Shown here: positions 1 to 8,232 of the stretch, piece by piece
Layout of the letters: each line of letters begins with the position of its first letter
Numbering within the stretch: position 1 is the first letter of the stretch
DNA from: JALZUR01 sp965205365
GTDB lineage: Bacteria; Bdellovibrionota; Bdellovibrionia; Bdellovibrionales; UBA1609
Assembly: GCA_965205365.1 (NCBI GenBank)
Contig: CBDBGT010000005.1
Coordinates: forward strand, 558,001-622,000
Reading direction: 5' to 3'
DNA: 64,000 nt
Translations under genes and position numbers: made by a program
The notes under the pieces: model-generated
Told to the model about the DNA's origin: nothing
Databases searched by the model: none
What the model saw: the letters and a program-made list of their open reading frames with translations, nothing else

Positions 1-1473
1 TTATCCATTTTACTAGAACTTGTTTTAACAAAAGACCAAATACTTGAGTCTTATCTTAATTATATTTACTGGGGGCAAAGTGGGCCTTATGCTATTCATG
101 GTATTCAAGAGGCCTCCCAGTATTATTTTAGAAAAAATGTTTCTGATTTAAACCTTTCTGAGTGTGCACTGTTAATTGGGGCTGTTAAAGGTCCTAGTGT
201 CTATGGTCCACATCAAAAAAAATCTAAACTTCGTTATAAAGAAGTCTTAAACCGTATGCTTGAACTAAATTTAATTTCAGACAGTGAAAAAACCCAAGCT
301 TTAAACTTCACTTTTTCAATTAAAGCCTTTCAATCTAAGAAAAATGTTCAAGCTCTTTACTACGTAAACGCAGTTTTAAATGAGTTGAAGAATTTAGATC
401 TTAATCCTGATGGAGCGTCTATTTTTACAGAAATGGATTTTTTTGCACAAAAAGAAATGGAGGCTGCTGTGGACACTCATTTAAAAGGAAAGTCACAAGG
501 TTTTCAAGGAAGTGTTCTTATCGCCAATAATTTTAGAAATTCTGTAATTGCTTTAACTAGTGGACTTAGTAAAAGTTTAAACTTTAATTCAGCTGTATAT
601 GGAAAAAGACAAATCGGCTCTACAGCAAAACCTTTTGTTTATCTGACTGCGTTAGAGCAAGAAGACCCTTTTCTTAATCCCATAACTGAAATTTCAAATA
701 AATTATTTACCTATAAATATGAAGGTCAGTCTTGGACTCCTAAAAATTATTCATCAAAAAATCAGTCTGACTTTGTTCCAATGTACTTAGCACTTTCAAA
801 GTCTATAAATATTCCCACTGTTAGAATGATGTCGACATTTGGTTATAAAAAGATATATAAGAATCTTTTAAAATACGGTTTTAAAAGTTTTTCTCCTGTT
901 ACTCCAAGCTTAGCGCTGGGATCTTTTGAAGCTTCCCCTTTAGAGCTTTTAGGCGCTTATATTAATTTAAGTACTGATAGTTTAGATGTGTTTACTCAAA
1001 GGCCTAGATTCATAGAAAAAGTTTTAGACAGTAACCAAAGCACTGTTTATTTAAGAAAAGTGTTTAAGGCTTTAAAAAAACCTATGACCACTTCAAAACG
1101 CATGCTCTTAGAAATGATGAAAAACACTATGACAATTGGAACTGCTAAAAGCTCAGTGGCTTTAAATCTTAAAGGTGTTTATGGTGGCAAAACGGGGACT
1201 ACAAATAGTCATGAAGATGGGTGGTTTGTTAGTGTTTCACCGGAGTACTCTTATGTTGTCTGGGTTGGCAGGGCACCTTATTTAACTGATAAAGGTTTAA
1301 AAATTACAGGAGCCTTAGCAGCTTTGCCTATTTGGATGAGGGTTGTAAAGCGTTTAGAGCCTATTAGTAGGTATTCTGAATATGATTGGCCTTATGACAT
1401 TAAAAATTTAAAACCCATGGAAGTTTTCTTTGGTTCTGACACTGCTAAAGTCCTTTTAAGAACACAATATTAG
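1..1473 (+). CDS. Class A penicillin-binding protein (PBP1 type), 5' end outside window
   Basis: Bifunctional peptidoglycan synthase: glycosyltransferase (GT51) plus transpeptidase, inner membrane with a periplasmic catalytic part. The frame is open from base 1, so the ATG at 256 is internal. Codons 1-85 read as the end of a GT51 domain (ESYLNYIYWG, then a Gly-Ile...Ala...Tyr-Phe region and LSECALLIGAVKGP). The transpeptidase motifs follow in order: SxxK as S-T-A-K near 619, SxN as S-I-N near 802, and K-T-G-T near 1189. The signal anchor and GT active site lie upstream of the window. The next gene converges from the other strand. Confidence 0.93.
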   Translation, partial: LSILLELVLTKDQILESYLNYIYWGQSGPYAIHGIQEASQYYFRKNVSDLNLSECALLIGAVKGPSVYGPHQKKSKLRYKEVLNRMLELNLISDSEKTQALNFTFSIKAFQSKKNVQALYYVNAVLNELKNLDLNPDGASIFTEMDFFAQKEMEAAVDTHLKGKSQGFQGSVLIANNFRNSVIALTSGLSKSLNFNSAVYGKRQIGSTAKPFVYLTALEQEDPFLNPITEISNKLFTYKYEGQSWTPKNYSSKNQSDFVPMYLALSKSINIPTVRMMSTFGYKKIYKNLLKYGFKSFSPVTPSLALGSFEASPLELLGAYINLSTDSLDVFTQRPRFIEKVLDSNQSTVYLRKVFKALKKPMTTSKRMLLEMMKNTMTIGTAKSSVALNLKGVYGGKTGTTNSHEDGWFVSVSPEYSYVVWVGRAPYLTDKGLKITGALAALPIWMRVVKRLEPISRYSEYDWPYDIKNLKPMEVFFGSDTAKVLLRTQY

Positions 1474-1516
1474 TGGTTAAACTTGTTTTTTAAGCTTTAG
1501 CTTTATTTTAAGAAAT

Positions 1517-1966
1517 TTATTTTTTAGAACAAGTAAAAGAGAGTCTGGTTGTATCAAGTTTATCTTCATCTGAATAAAGAGCAGACTCAATGAACATTTT
1601 AATAGTCTCATTGTTTTTAGAAATCTTGCTAAGGGTGAAGGTGTATTCACCTAGTGTTTTTTCACCATCATTGGCATTAAGGAGGTAGTCTATTTTTAAA
1701 ATGTTTTTTGATCGCTCAATTTTAAGCCAACTATGGATTTCCAAAGGCCCTGGCTTAAGAACCCAAAGGTTAAGGTCATTAGGGTGCCAAGTTAGATAAA
1801 GATCCCATGCCTCTGAGTATTCTTTAATAAAAAGGCTTTGTTCAGATAACTTAATTTCTAAGTTTTTGTGGTTGCTGTTTTTGCAGTTGTAAGTTCCATT
1901 CTCAATAGCGTTAGCTGTGGCTGATAAAAGTGAAGTAAAAAATAAAAAAACAGTAGCAAGTTTCAT
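1517..1966 (-). CDS. Small secreted protein of unknown function
   Basis: 149 residues. The N-terminus is a Sec signal peptide (MKLATVFLFFTSLLSATANA) with likely cleavage after ANA. A strong Shine-Dalgarno (AAAGGGGG) lies just upstream of the ATG. The mature part has two cysteines (one near the start, one in the last six residues) that could pair in the periplasm, and several short Trp/Tyr-rich strands. No family is recognised. It converges with the PBP gene with only about 40 bases between the stops. Confidence 0.7.
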   Translation of the reverse strand: MKLATVFLFFTSLLSATANAIENGTYNCKNSNHKNLEIKLSEQSLFIKEYSEAWDLYLTWHPNDLNLWVLKPGPLEIHSWLKIERSKNILKIDYLLNANDGEKTLGEYTFTLSKISKNNETIKMFIESALYSDEDKLDTTRLSFTCSKK

Positions 1967-2052
1967 AATAACCCCCTTTATAGGTTATGCTTTAATGGGT
2001 TCACCTTTTATAAGTCAAGGTATGGTGAATATAACTGAGTATTTTTTTAGAA

Positions 2053-2359
2053 TTTGATATTTTTTGAAACAATTTCATAAAGGTTTTAAAGTGATGCAAT
2101 ATGGAGAAAAGCCTGGTACTATTCTGTTCGTAAAGATAAGGAAATAACAAACAACGGTTACATTAAGTGGTCCATATCTTAAATAAATAAATCAAGGAGG
2201 TTTTTTTATGAAAACATTAATTTTAATAATAGGGCTTTTACTGCCATTTATAGGTTTTGCTAGTTTCGCTGAGGATCCATGTCTTGTTTCTTCTCCCACC
2301 CCAGGAACTGTGTGTGAGGGTGGAGCAATTTATCTTGGAAGCCTTAGCCCTGGTGCCAT
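2053..2359 (+). repeat. 307-bp direct repeat, copy 1 (leader plus N-terminus of an Lcl_C gene)
   Basis: Identical, base for base by eye, to 3387-3693, offset 1334. It covers the whole upstream region, the AAGGAGG ribosome binding site and the first 50 or so codons of the gene at 2208. Identity breaks where copy 1 lacks an 18-base (six-codon) segment found in copy 2. The promoter therefore travelled with the duplicated gene. Confidence 0.92.
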
Positions 2360-2744
2360 TCACTATATGACCACCCCGGGGGGTTGTGGAGATATTCCAT
2401 CAGAAAGTATTTCAGAAGGTTCGGGGTATAAATCTTATGCAGAAAATGATTTTACAGTGACTTGTTCTGGTACTGATAGTTTACGTAAAAATTATCGCTC
2501 AGCAACAAATTATTGTTATAAGCTTGTTTATGGTGGTTATGATAATTGGTATTTACCTAACCATTATGAGCTTAATTTAATGTACGCAAATCGCTCTGCT
2601 CTTCCAGGTTTAGCTCAGGGTTGGTATCGATCGTCTACGGAGGCCATCATTCTCAATGCGCGTCTCCAGCGGTTTTCTGATGGCGATCAGAAGTTCCGCC
2701 ATAAGGACCACCCTTGGCTTGTTCGTTGTGTACGGCGGTTTTGA
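2208..2744 (+). CDS. Secreted Lcl_C/DUF1566-domain protein, short copy
   Basis: 178 residues with a signal peptide (MKTLILIIGLLLPFIGFASF). The leader matches the gene at 3542, but this copy lacks six codons after SPGA and about 55 codons in the middle, so it looks like an internally deleted paralogue. The Lcl_C core remains: CYKLVYGGYDNWYLPN, ELNLMYANRSALPGL, then the SSTE motif and a terminal WLVRCVRRF. From 2643 to the stop the codons are GC-rich and unlike those of the two other copies except at fixed framework positions (QRF, DG, Q, K, RCVRRF). A hairpin-like sequence (2753-2772) follows the stop. Function unknown; surface or secreted binding is inferred from the domain. Confidence 0.8.
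   Translation: MKTLILIIGLLLPFIGFASFAEDPCLVSSPTPGTVCEGGAIYLGSLSPGAIHYMTTPGGCGDIPSESISEGSGYKSYAENDFTVTCSGTDSLRKNYRSATNYCYKLVYGGYDNWYLPNHYELNLMYANRSALPGLAQGWYRSSTEAIILNARLQRFSDGDQKFRHKDHPWLVRCVRRF
2620..2744 (+). repeat. Variable-repeat-like C-terminal tail, copy 1
   Basis: Aligns codon by codon with 4133-4258 and 17650-17773. Invariant codons (TCT ACG GAG, CAG CGG TTY, GAT GGC, CAG, AAG, TGT GTR CGR CGG TTT TGA GGC) alternate with columns differing in all three copies, such as GCC ATC ATT CTC AAT here. Most variable codons end in C or T, as expected when AAY codons are mutated at adenines. The shared GC-rich 3' end extends past the stop codon. Confidence 0.6.
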
Positions 2745-2821
2745 GGCTTAAAAGGGGCTCAGCAGCCCTTTAGTTCTTTTATTCTTAAGGAAGCTTTAAG
2801 CCTCCTTAAGATAAACTATTT

Positions 2822-3057
2822 AACCCGAGCTCGGACTTTTCTAAGGACCTAAGTTTTGAATAAATATTGTTGAGACTGTTTTGAGAATTTTAAAGGAAGA
2901 GTTTCACATTGAACACTCCAGACACCGAGATTTTAAAAACTTTATAGTGAATCTTTTATCAGCATTAACTAGGTATTGCCTGCGTCCTTTTAAACCGTTA
3001 ATACGTGCCATGAAAATAGAATGTTAAACCAGATTTAAAAAATCTGAACTCGGCGTT
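2822..3057 (+). mobile_element. IS982-family internal-deletion remnant
   Basis: A 236-bp relic of the element found intact at 34100-35121. The left end (AACCCGAGCTCGG, then an AGGACCTAAG stretch) matches the transposase-start end of the intact copy. Codons 2872-3027 encode the last 50 or so residues of the transposase (LKEEFHIEHSRHR, VNLLSALTRYCLRP) and end in TAA. The right end reads CTGAACTCGGCGTT. Most of the transposase is deleted, so it is a non-autonomous, MITE-like derivative. It lies between the two duplicated Lcl_C genes. Confidence 0.8.
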
Positions 3058-3090
3058 ATAGTATTTTCCTTATCATAGGCTTAGTTTGTA

Positions 3091-3309
3091 TTGAGAATAG
3101 TTTTAAGAAAGCCTTTGTTTCAGGGTATTTGGACTTGTTTTAAATGGCTTGTGCTTAGTGAATATTTTTATAAGATATACCGTATGATGGACAGATTTTT
3201 TTTAAACGAAGAAAGACTAAAATCAAAAGTCTTAAATTCCACGTTAAACCTTTTTCATAACCAGGTTGACGTTATGTTCTTTGATCTCACGATTTTATAT
3301 ATAGTCTAG
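3091..3309 (+). pseudogene. IS1634/IS4-superfamily transposase fragment
   Basis: A 72-codon open frame resembling the part of IS1634-type transposases leading to the first catalytic Asp: YRMMDRFFLNEERL, then VDVMFFDLTILYIV, where FDxT-x-LY is the usual FDVTTLYF motif. It has neither the rest of the DDE domain nor recognisable ends, so it is a decayed insertion sequence and not a host gene. Confidence 0.6.
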
Positions 3310-3386
3310 GTTGATTAAAAAAATCTTATGCTTAAACCTGGTCAAAGTTGGGAAATATTTTTATTTCCTTTTTGATAGTCTATTTT

Positions 3387-3693
3387 TTTGATATTTTTTG
3401 AAACAATTTCATAAAGGTTTTAAAGTGATGCAATATGGAGAAAAGCCTGGTACTATTCTGTTCGTAAAGATAAGGAAATAACAAACAACGGTTACATTAA
3501 GTGGTCCATATCTTAAATAAATAAATCAAGGAGGTTTTTTTATGAAAACATTAATTTTAATAATAGGGCTTTTACTGCCATTTATAGGTTTTGCTAGTTT
3601 CGCTGAGGATCCATGTCTTGTTTCTTCTCCCACCCCAGGAACTGTGTGTGAGGGTGGAGCAATTTATCTTGGAAGCCTTAGCCCTGGTGCCAT
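3387..3693 (+). repeat. 307-bp direct repeat, copy 2
   Basis: Second copy of the segment at 2053-2359, upstream of and inside the gene at 3542. The two copies flank the IS982 and IS1634 remnants, which suggests duplication by recombination or IS-associated rearrangement. Confidence 0.92.
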
Positions 3694-4258
3694 CAGTGGA
3701 AGTGGAACGGATCACTATATGACCACCCCGGGGGGTTGTGGAGATATTCCATTAGGAAGTGTTTCAGGGGGTTCGGGGACAAACTCTTATGCATTAAATG
3801 ATTTTACAGTGACTTGTTCTGGTACTGATAGTCTAGTTAAAACTTGGGGTAATCGTTTGACGGGTTGGTATGATATCCCGGGATTACAAAATCATAGATC
3901 AGCCCTTGGAACTGGTTATGGTTTAAGGAATACAGACTTAAACTACGGCTCAGTTAATACTGATATAATTGCTACTATCACTTCGTCATCTCAAGGGGGT
4001 TATCACGCCGCAGCAAGGTACTGTCATAAGCTTGTTTATGGTGGTTATGATGATTGGCATTTACCTAACCGCTATGAGCTTAATTTAATGTATACAAACC
4101 GCTCTGCTATTCCAGGTTTAAATCTCCGTGGTGATTTGTATTGTTCTTCTACGGAGGGCGCCAGTATTAGTGTGTGGGCCCAGCGGTTCTCCGATGGCGC
4201 TCAGTCTGGCAGCTACAAGGGCGACCATTGGTTGATCCGGTGTGTGCGACGGTTTTGA
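3542..4258 (+). CDS. Secreted Lcl_C/DUF1566-domain protein, full-length copy
   Basis: 238 residues with the same signal peptide and ribosome binding site (AAGGAGG) as the gene at 2208. A single Lcl_C/DUF1566 domain fills the mature protein: CEGGAIYLGSL, DHYMTTPGGCGDIP, SSSQGGYHAAARYC, LVYGGYDDWHLPNRYELN, then the SSTE motif and the terminal LIRCVRRF. It is about 80 percent alike by eye to the C-terminus of the 929-residue protein at 14984, up to residue 200 or so, where the two become very different. The tail is GC-rich. The likely site is the cell surface or outside; ligand binding is inferred from the Lcl_C domain, which is named after Legionella collagen-like proteins. Confidence 0.83.
   Translation: MKTLILIIGLLLPFIGFASFAEDPCLVSSPTPGTVCEGGAIYLGSLSPGAISGSGTDHYMTTPGGCGDIPLGSVSGGSGTNSYALNDFTVTCSGTDSLVKTWGNRLTGWYDIPGLQNHRSALGTGYGLRNTDLNYGSVNTDIIATITSSSQGGYHAAARYCHKLVYGGYDDWHLPNRYELNLMYTNRSAIPGLNLRGDLYCSSTEGASISVWAQRFSDGAQSGSYKGDHWLIRCVRRF
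4130..4258 (+). repeat. Variable-repeat-like C-terminal tail, copy 2
   Basis: Same framework codons as copies 1 and 3. The variable codons here are GGC GCC AGT ATT AGT after ACG GAG, and GGC GAC CAT before TGG TTG. The 3' end is TGTGTGCGACGGTTTTGA. Confidence 0.6.
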
Positions 4259-4592
4259 GGCGGCTTGAAAGAGAGGGTTTGTTACTCAACGCGTCTCTAA
4301 AATAACTCAAGAGAGCTAAATTAAAAATTATTTACTCAGCAAGATTTTATGGTAAAGAAAGTGACAGCAAAATAATGCACATTCTTTCATAAGGCTTTTT
4401 AAGATAAATTTAAAAATTTCCTTCATGCTCCAACAACTTCCTGTGCTCCATAAATACCATAAATAGGCTTTGGTCTCCTTAATATTTTTAGCTAGCTCTT
4501 ATACTTTAAAACACTGAGCGCTTAAGGTGAGCACTTTAAAAAAAACTTAGAAATTAGAGACAGTCCTGTTTTTTGATGATATTACCTTTTAT
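4259..4592. other. Intergenic, no gene seen
   Basis: AT-rich spacer between the Lcl_C gene and rnpB. It shares two short segments with the region after the third Lcl_C copy: TAAATTAAAAATTATTTAC (also near 17826), and AACGCGTCTCTAAAAT, which appears inverted near 17808. This suggests that the sequence downstream of the tails was duplicated too. No open frame of interest and no convincing promoter for rnpB was found. Confidence 0.5.
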
Positions 4593-4956
4593 TGAGTTTT
4601 AAAGATGATCGTCGACACTTTAGAGTGTGGGAGGAAAGTCCGGACTTCGTAGAGCAGTGCAAAGGGTAATGCCCTTCCACCGTAAGGTGAGGACTAGTGG
4701 AACAGAAAGAATATCCGCGGCTATGATCCAGGATGCTGAGAAAGAGAGGCCCCTGAGGAGCTGAGCGGAGTGAAAACAGCTAAACTTCTGCACGAAGCAA
4801 AATCAAATAGGAAAGCGTTTGAGTGCTGCTCGCATGAAGCTTTTGGGTAGGTTGCTTGAGGCCTGGAGTAATCCAAGCCCTAGAGGAATGATCGTCACTA
4901 AGTGGTAAAAAATTATTTACCTGCTGCTTAGACAGAATCCGGCTTATTGAAAACTC
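4593..4956 (+). ncRNA. rnpB: RNase P RNA (bacterial type A-like)
   Basis: Catalytic RNA that removes 5' leaders from tRNA precursors. Hallmarks are visible in order: GAGGAAAGTCCGGAC (CR I region), AGTGGAACAGAAAG, GTGAAAACAGCTAAAC, and the 3' block ACAGAATCCGGCTTAT. The ends pair as helix P1 (GAGTTTT at 4594-4600 with AAAACTC at 4950-4956), followed by a T run that may serve as terminator. The ends are placed by this pairing and could be off by a few bases. Confidence 0.93.
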
Positions 4957-4990
4957 AAGGTTTTTTTACGTATTTTAAATGAGGGTAGAT

Positions 4991-5692
4991 ATGTTAGTAT
5001 TAGGTTTAGATTTAGAAACTTCTGGATTAGATAAGAAGGAATGTGATATTTTAGAATTTGGAGCTGCTCTCTGGAGTGTTAAAGAGAAAAGGCCTGTTTG
5101 TCTTTTTTCAAAATTCAATAGAGATTTTAAATCAGAGATTCCTTTGGAAATTGAAAATTTAATTGGCCTAAAGGCTGCTGAAATTCGTAAATGGGGGAAA
5201 CCTCTTCGTGAGTGCCTTGAAGAGCTTTCTAGCCTTATAGAAGCTGCTGATTATATCATTGCTCACAATGGAACAAGTTTTGATAAGCCTTTTTTAGAGG
5301 ATGCGTATAAATCTATTGGTTTTAAAATGCCTGAAACAAAATGGATTGATACCCAAACCGACCTTCCTTTTCCAGACAGTGTAGGAACAAGAAAACTTTC
5401 TTATCTTGCGTGTGAGCATGGTTTTATAAATCCGTTTCCCCATAGGGCCATTACTGATGTTTTAACAACTCTTAAGCTTATGGCTCAATACGATTTTGAA
5501 GCTGTCATGGCCATTGCAAACACTCCACTTGTTCAGGTAGTTGCTCAAGTAAGCTATGATGAAAGACACAAACCTCGTCAAGCAGGGTTTAGATGGGATA
5601 GTCAAAGAAAATTCTGGTATTTAGATATCAGGCAAGCACTGATTCCAGCAAGAGACTTTAATTTTAATTATTATATTAATGATAATGATTAA
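4991..5692 (+). CDS. DnaQ-like 3'-5' exonuclease with extra C-terminal domain
   Basis: DEDDh-family exonuclease: LGLDLETSGLD (Asp-x-Glu) near the N-terminus, AHNGTSFDKPFL in the middle, and HRAITDVLTTL with the His and last Asp. After the nuclease domain comes a tail (KPRQAGFRWDSQRKFWYLDI) resembling the short GxRWD...K.WY module (DUF5710-like) seen in some DNA-processing proteins. An ATG at 4979 is in frame, but GAGGG at 4981-4985 sits five bases before the ATG at 4991, so I start there. It could act in repair or replication editing; the substrate cannot be told from sequence. Confidence 0.85.
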   Translation: MLVLGLDLETSGLDKKECDILEFGAALWSVKEKRPVCLFSKFNRDFKSEIPLEIENLIGLKAAEIRKWGKPLRECLEELSSLIEAADYIIAHNGTSFDKPFLEDAYKSIGFKMPETKWIDTQTDLPFPDSVGTRKLSYLACEHGFINPFPHRAITDVLTTLKLMAQYDFEAVMAIANTPLVQVVAQVSYDERHKPRQAGFRWDSQRKFWYLDIRQALIPARDFNFNYYINDND

Positions 5693-5742
5693 TATATTAA
5701 GGCTTTAGGTTATTGAAATTTGAATATCTAGATGATTTTTCT

Positions 5743-6558
5743 TTAGGCGTTTGATTTTGTAAGATTAAAGGACATTTTATTTGTACTTTCAAAAATTTTG
5801 TCCGCAGAACCTTCAACAAAACCCTGGTATAGTTCACCTGAGTTTGTTTTATATCTTTTTGCAAACTCATAATAACAAGAAGGGATTTTTTTAACACCGT
5901 CTGTGAATTCAACCTCTAGTTCACTAGCTATAGTAGAGGACTGTTCTAAATAGACATCCTTAGACCCTTTAATCTTTCCACCATTTGAGTTTAAGGTGTA
6001 ACCTGAGTCTTCTAAAAACTGGTTAAGGTCCTTAAGGTCTTTAAAACTCCTAAGTTTATTAACATTGATTGTAAAGTGATTTGCGCAGTAGCCAAAAGCT
6101 GTTAACCATGCAGCATACTCACTTTCCATATAAAGTTTTTCATATGATTTATAATCAATTTTCCAAAGTCTTCCACATGTTAGCACATCCTCGCCTAAAG
6201 GAAGAGCGGCCCCTTTAAGTATATTTTTATAAAGCTTTTGTGAATCTTTTGACAATTTTTCTAGTAAGAGTTCACTTATAAAAACTTTAGGAAGATTTTT
6301 GTTTTTATGTTCTAAATGCACAGCGTAGAGTTTTTTTGCTTTAAAGTTATATTCACTGCATATCTTATAACCTTGATCTATAAAAGGTTTTTTTAGCTTA
6401 TTAATACCAAAACCTGGAATATTTACAGATCTGTAGGCCACGTGATCATTTACAATTTTATTTTCTTTTGCCTCTAATAGATCATGTATTTTTCTTGCCT
6501 GTGGGTTTAAATTTGAATATTGATTCCAAATTTTTTCAAACAATTTTTCTAAGCTCAT
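5743..6558 (-). CDS. DUF1338 protein, 2-oxoadipate dioxygenase/decarboxylase-like
   Basis: 271 residues matching the DUF1338 (HglS/YdcJ) family, a non-haem iron vicinal-oxygen-chelate fold. Characterised members convert 2-oxoadipate to 2-hydroxyglutarate in lysine breakdown. Likely metal ligands are the His in VNDHVAYRS, the His in CANHFTINVN and the Glu in FVEGSADKIFE. Length agrees with the shorter members of the family. The gene is 15 bases downstream of the FMN reductase gene and probably co-transcribed with it. The substrate here is inferred; no other lysine-degradation gene is present. Confidence 0.8.
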   Translation of the reverse strand: MSLEKLFEKIWNQYSNLNPQARKIHDLLEAKENKIVNDHVAYRSVNIPGFGINKLKKPFIDQGYKICSEYNFKAKKLYAVHLEHKNKNLPKVFISELLLEKLSKDSQKLYKNILKGAALPLGEDVLTCGRLWKIDYKSYEKLYMESEYAAWLTAFGYCANHFTINVNKLRSFKDLKDLNQFLEDSGYTLNSNGGKIKGSKDVYLEQSSTIASELEVEFTDGVKKIPSCYYEFAKRYKTNSGELYQGFVEGSADKIFESTNKMSFNLTKSNA

Positions 6559-6573
6559 ATAGCCTCTGTGTGT

Positions 6574-7137
6574 CTAAGAGTTACAGTGAAGTCCTACGTT
6601 CTTTAAACCTTTAATAAATTTACTAAAACCATCTGTTTGCTGGTCTAACAATTCATTGGTCATATCATTGGAAATGATTCCCTTTGAAGAAATAGTTTCC
6701 CATACATTTTGTATAAAAACACGTTCAGGGAAAATAAATGCATTTCTATACCCAAACACTTGTTGTAGGTGTTCTACAGGCCTTAGGCCCCCAAACATTC
6801 CACCAAGGCCAACAAAGCAAACAGGTCTTTTTTCAAGGGATTTTGGGTAGTCCCAGTAATCTATAAATAGCTTAACCACACCTGGAAAAGATCCGTTGTA
6901 CTCAGGGCAAACAATATAAATTCCATCAGCCTTATTGATTTTTTGAATCATTGGCTTCATGGAGGCTGGCACATTATCTACGCCATACAGATTATGCTCA
7001 AGTTCACCCCATGAAATTTTAGATAAATTCATAGTTTCAGATGCTATATTTAATTTTTGAAATCTTTTTTGTACATTTTCAGCCAATAAACTTGAGCAAG
7101 AGTCTTTTCTATTGGTTGCAACAATAATTTGAATCAT
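6574..7137 (-). CDS. NADPH-dependent FMN reductase family protein
   Basis: 187-residue flavodoxin-like protein: N-terminal strand and phosphate loop (IIVATNRKDSCSSLLA), then YIVCPEYNGSFPGVVKLFIDY and FVGLGGMFGGLRPVEHLQ, all typical of the FMN_red family (azoreductase/chromate reductase type). Cytoplasmic; likely transfers electrons from NAD(P)H to flavin or quinones. A ribosome binding site (AGGAGG) precedes the ATG. Probably an operon with the DUF1338 gene, whose oxygenase might need reduced cofactor, though nothing proves that link. Confidence 0.88.
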   Translation of the reverse strand: MIQIIVATNRKDSCSSLLAENVQKRFQKLNIASETMNLSKISWGELEHNLYGVDNVPASMKPMIQKINKADGIYIVCPEYNGSFPGVVKLFIDYWDYPKSLEKRPVCFVGLGGMFGGLRPVEHLQQVFGYRNAFIFPERVFIQNVWETISSKGIISNDMTNELLDQQTDGFSKFIKGLKNVGLHCNS

Positions 7138-7213
7138 GGAAGCCTCCTATTCCAATTAAAAGTTTAATCTAGTTATAAATATTGGAGAAGGACGCACTTA
7201 GTCGTAAGTCATC

Positions 7214-7672
7214 TTAAAAACTAATTGAAATAAAAAACTGACTTTCTGTTTTAAGCCCATTTTTAACCCAGTTATTAAAAATAAACCTATAACCTAGGCC
7301 CATGCCTCCCATAGAATGAAACTTCAAACCCCCTTCAAGTATGGGAGAGCTGTAGTTGTTATTCATGTACCGGTATCCTGGAGCAAAATATGAGCTTAAA
7401 AAACGCCTCACTACAACCAATGTAAAAGGAGTGAGCATTTGAATACCCCAATACTGTTTCTTATTCACAAACCTTGCAAAAACTGCTCCTTGTAAGCTTA
7501 AGGTTTGAGAAGGTCTATAGCTAGTAGCAATCTCAGATTCTATATATTTTTGATCATCTAAACTAGACACCAACTTCATAACACCAGATGTTATACGAAT
7601 AGAAGAATCAAACTTTCCTTGGGCCAATGGGCTTATAAACAATAAGGTAGCTATGGTAAAATATTTTCTCAT
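7214..7672 (-). CDS. Secreted protein of unknown function
   Basis: 152 residues with a signal peptide (MRKYFTIATLLFISPLAQG). The remainder alternates polar and aromatic/hydrophobic residues and ends in FFISISF with a terminal Phe, as in small outer-membrane beta-barrels. The barrel is an inference. The start overlaps the stop of the HIT gene by four bases (ATGA), so it is translated from the same mRNA. Confidence 0.65.
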   Translation of the reverse strand: MRKYFTIATLLFISPLAQGKFDSSIRITSGVMKLVSSLDDQKYIESEIATSYRPSQTLSLQGAVFARFVNKKQYWGIQMLTPFTLVVVRRFLSSYFAPGYRYMNNNYSSPILEGGLKFHSMGGMGLGYRFIFNNWVKNGLKTESQFFISISF

Positions 7673-8064
7673 TGGTTTAAAGTCTTAATAATTTTATTTT
7701 TTATCAACAACATTTCCTCTTTGCTTCGTTGTTTTTCATTGATAAAATTAAAGTCTTCAGGCTTCCAAAGAGGAATTAAATGAATATGTGTGTGGTGAAC
7801 TTCAAACCCTTGAATACAGACACCCACACGGACACAATTTGTTGTTATTTTTATAGCTTTTGATATTTTTTTAGAAATATTAAACATGTGTTCATACTCC
7901 TCCCTTTCAACATCAAAGAAGTGATTCACTTCGGTTTTAGGAACGACCAAGCAATGCCCTAGGTTGATTTGCCTAAGAGCTAAAAAACATAAGACTTTAT
8001 TGTCTTCATAAACTTTATATGAAGGAAGTTTACCATTGATTATCTTTGTAAAAACTGAACTCAT
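7669..8064 (-). CDS. HIT-family nucleotide hydrolase/transferase
   Basis: 131 residues with the histidine triad HTHIHLIPLW near residue 96, the signature of HIT proteins, which hydrolyse nucleoside phosphoramidates or dinucleotides. The N-terminal FTKIINGKLPSYKVYED and the central LGHCLVVPKTEVNHFFDV are also typical. Cytoplasmic. Followed by a translationally coupled secreted protein. The exact substrate is unknown. Confidence 0.92.
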   Translation of the reverse strand: MSSVFTKIINGKLPSYKVYEDNKVLCFLALRQINLGHCLVVPKTEVNHFFDVEREEYEHMFNISKKISKAIKITTNCVRVGVCIQGFEVHHTHIHLIPLWKPEDFNFINEKQRSKEEMLLIKNKIIKTLNQ

Positions 8065-8232
8065 ATAAGACCTCTTAGCCTATTGTGATTTTTATAGTAT
8101 AGTTTTTAACTTTATTAAACCTTATTGGAGATAAATTTTTTTTACTAAGTTCTACAATCCTGCGTTAAATGAGTTTAAAGGAAGTGGTTATTTTTATTGT
8201 TAGGAAAATAGCTTAAATTTAAAAGTCCTTGC

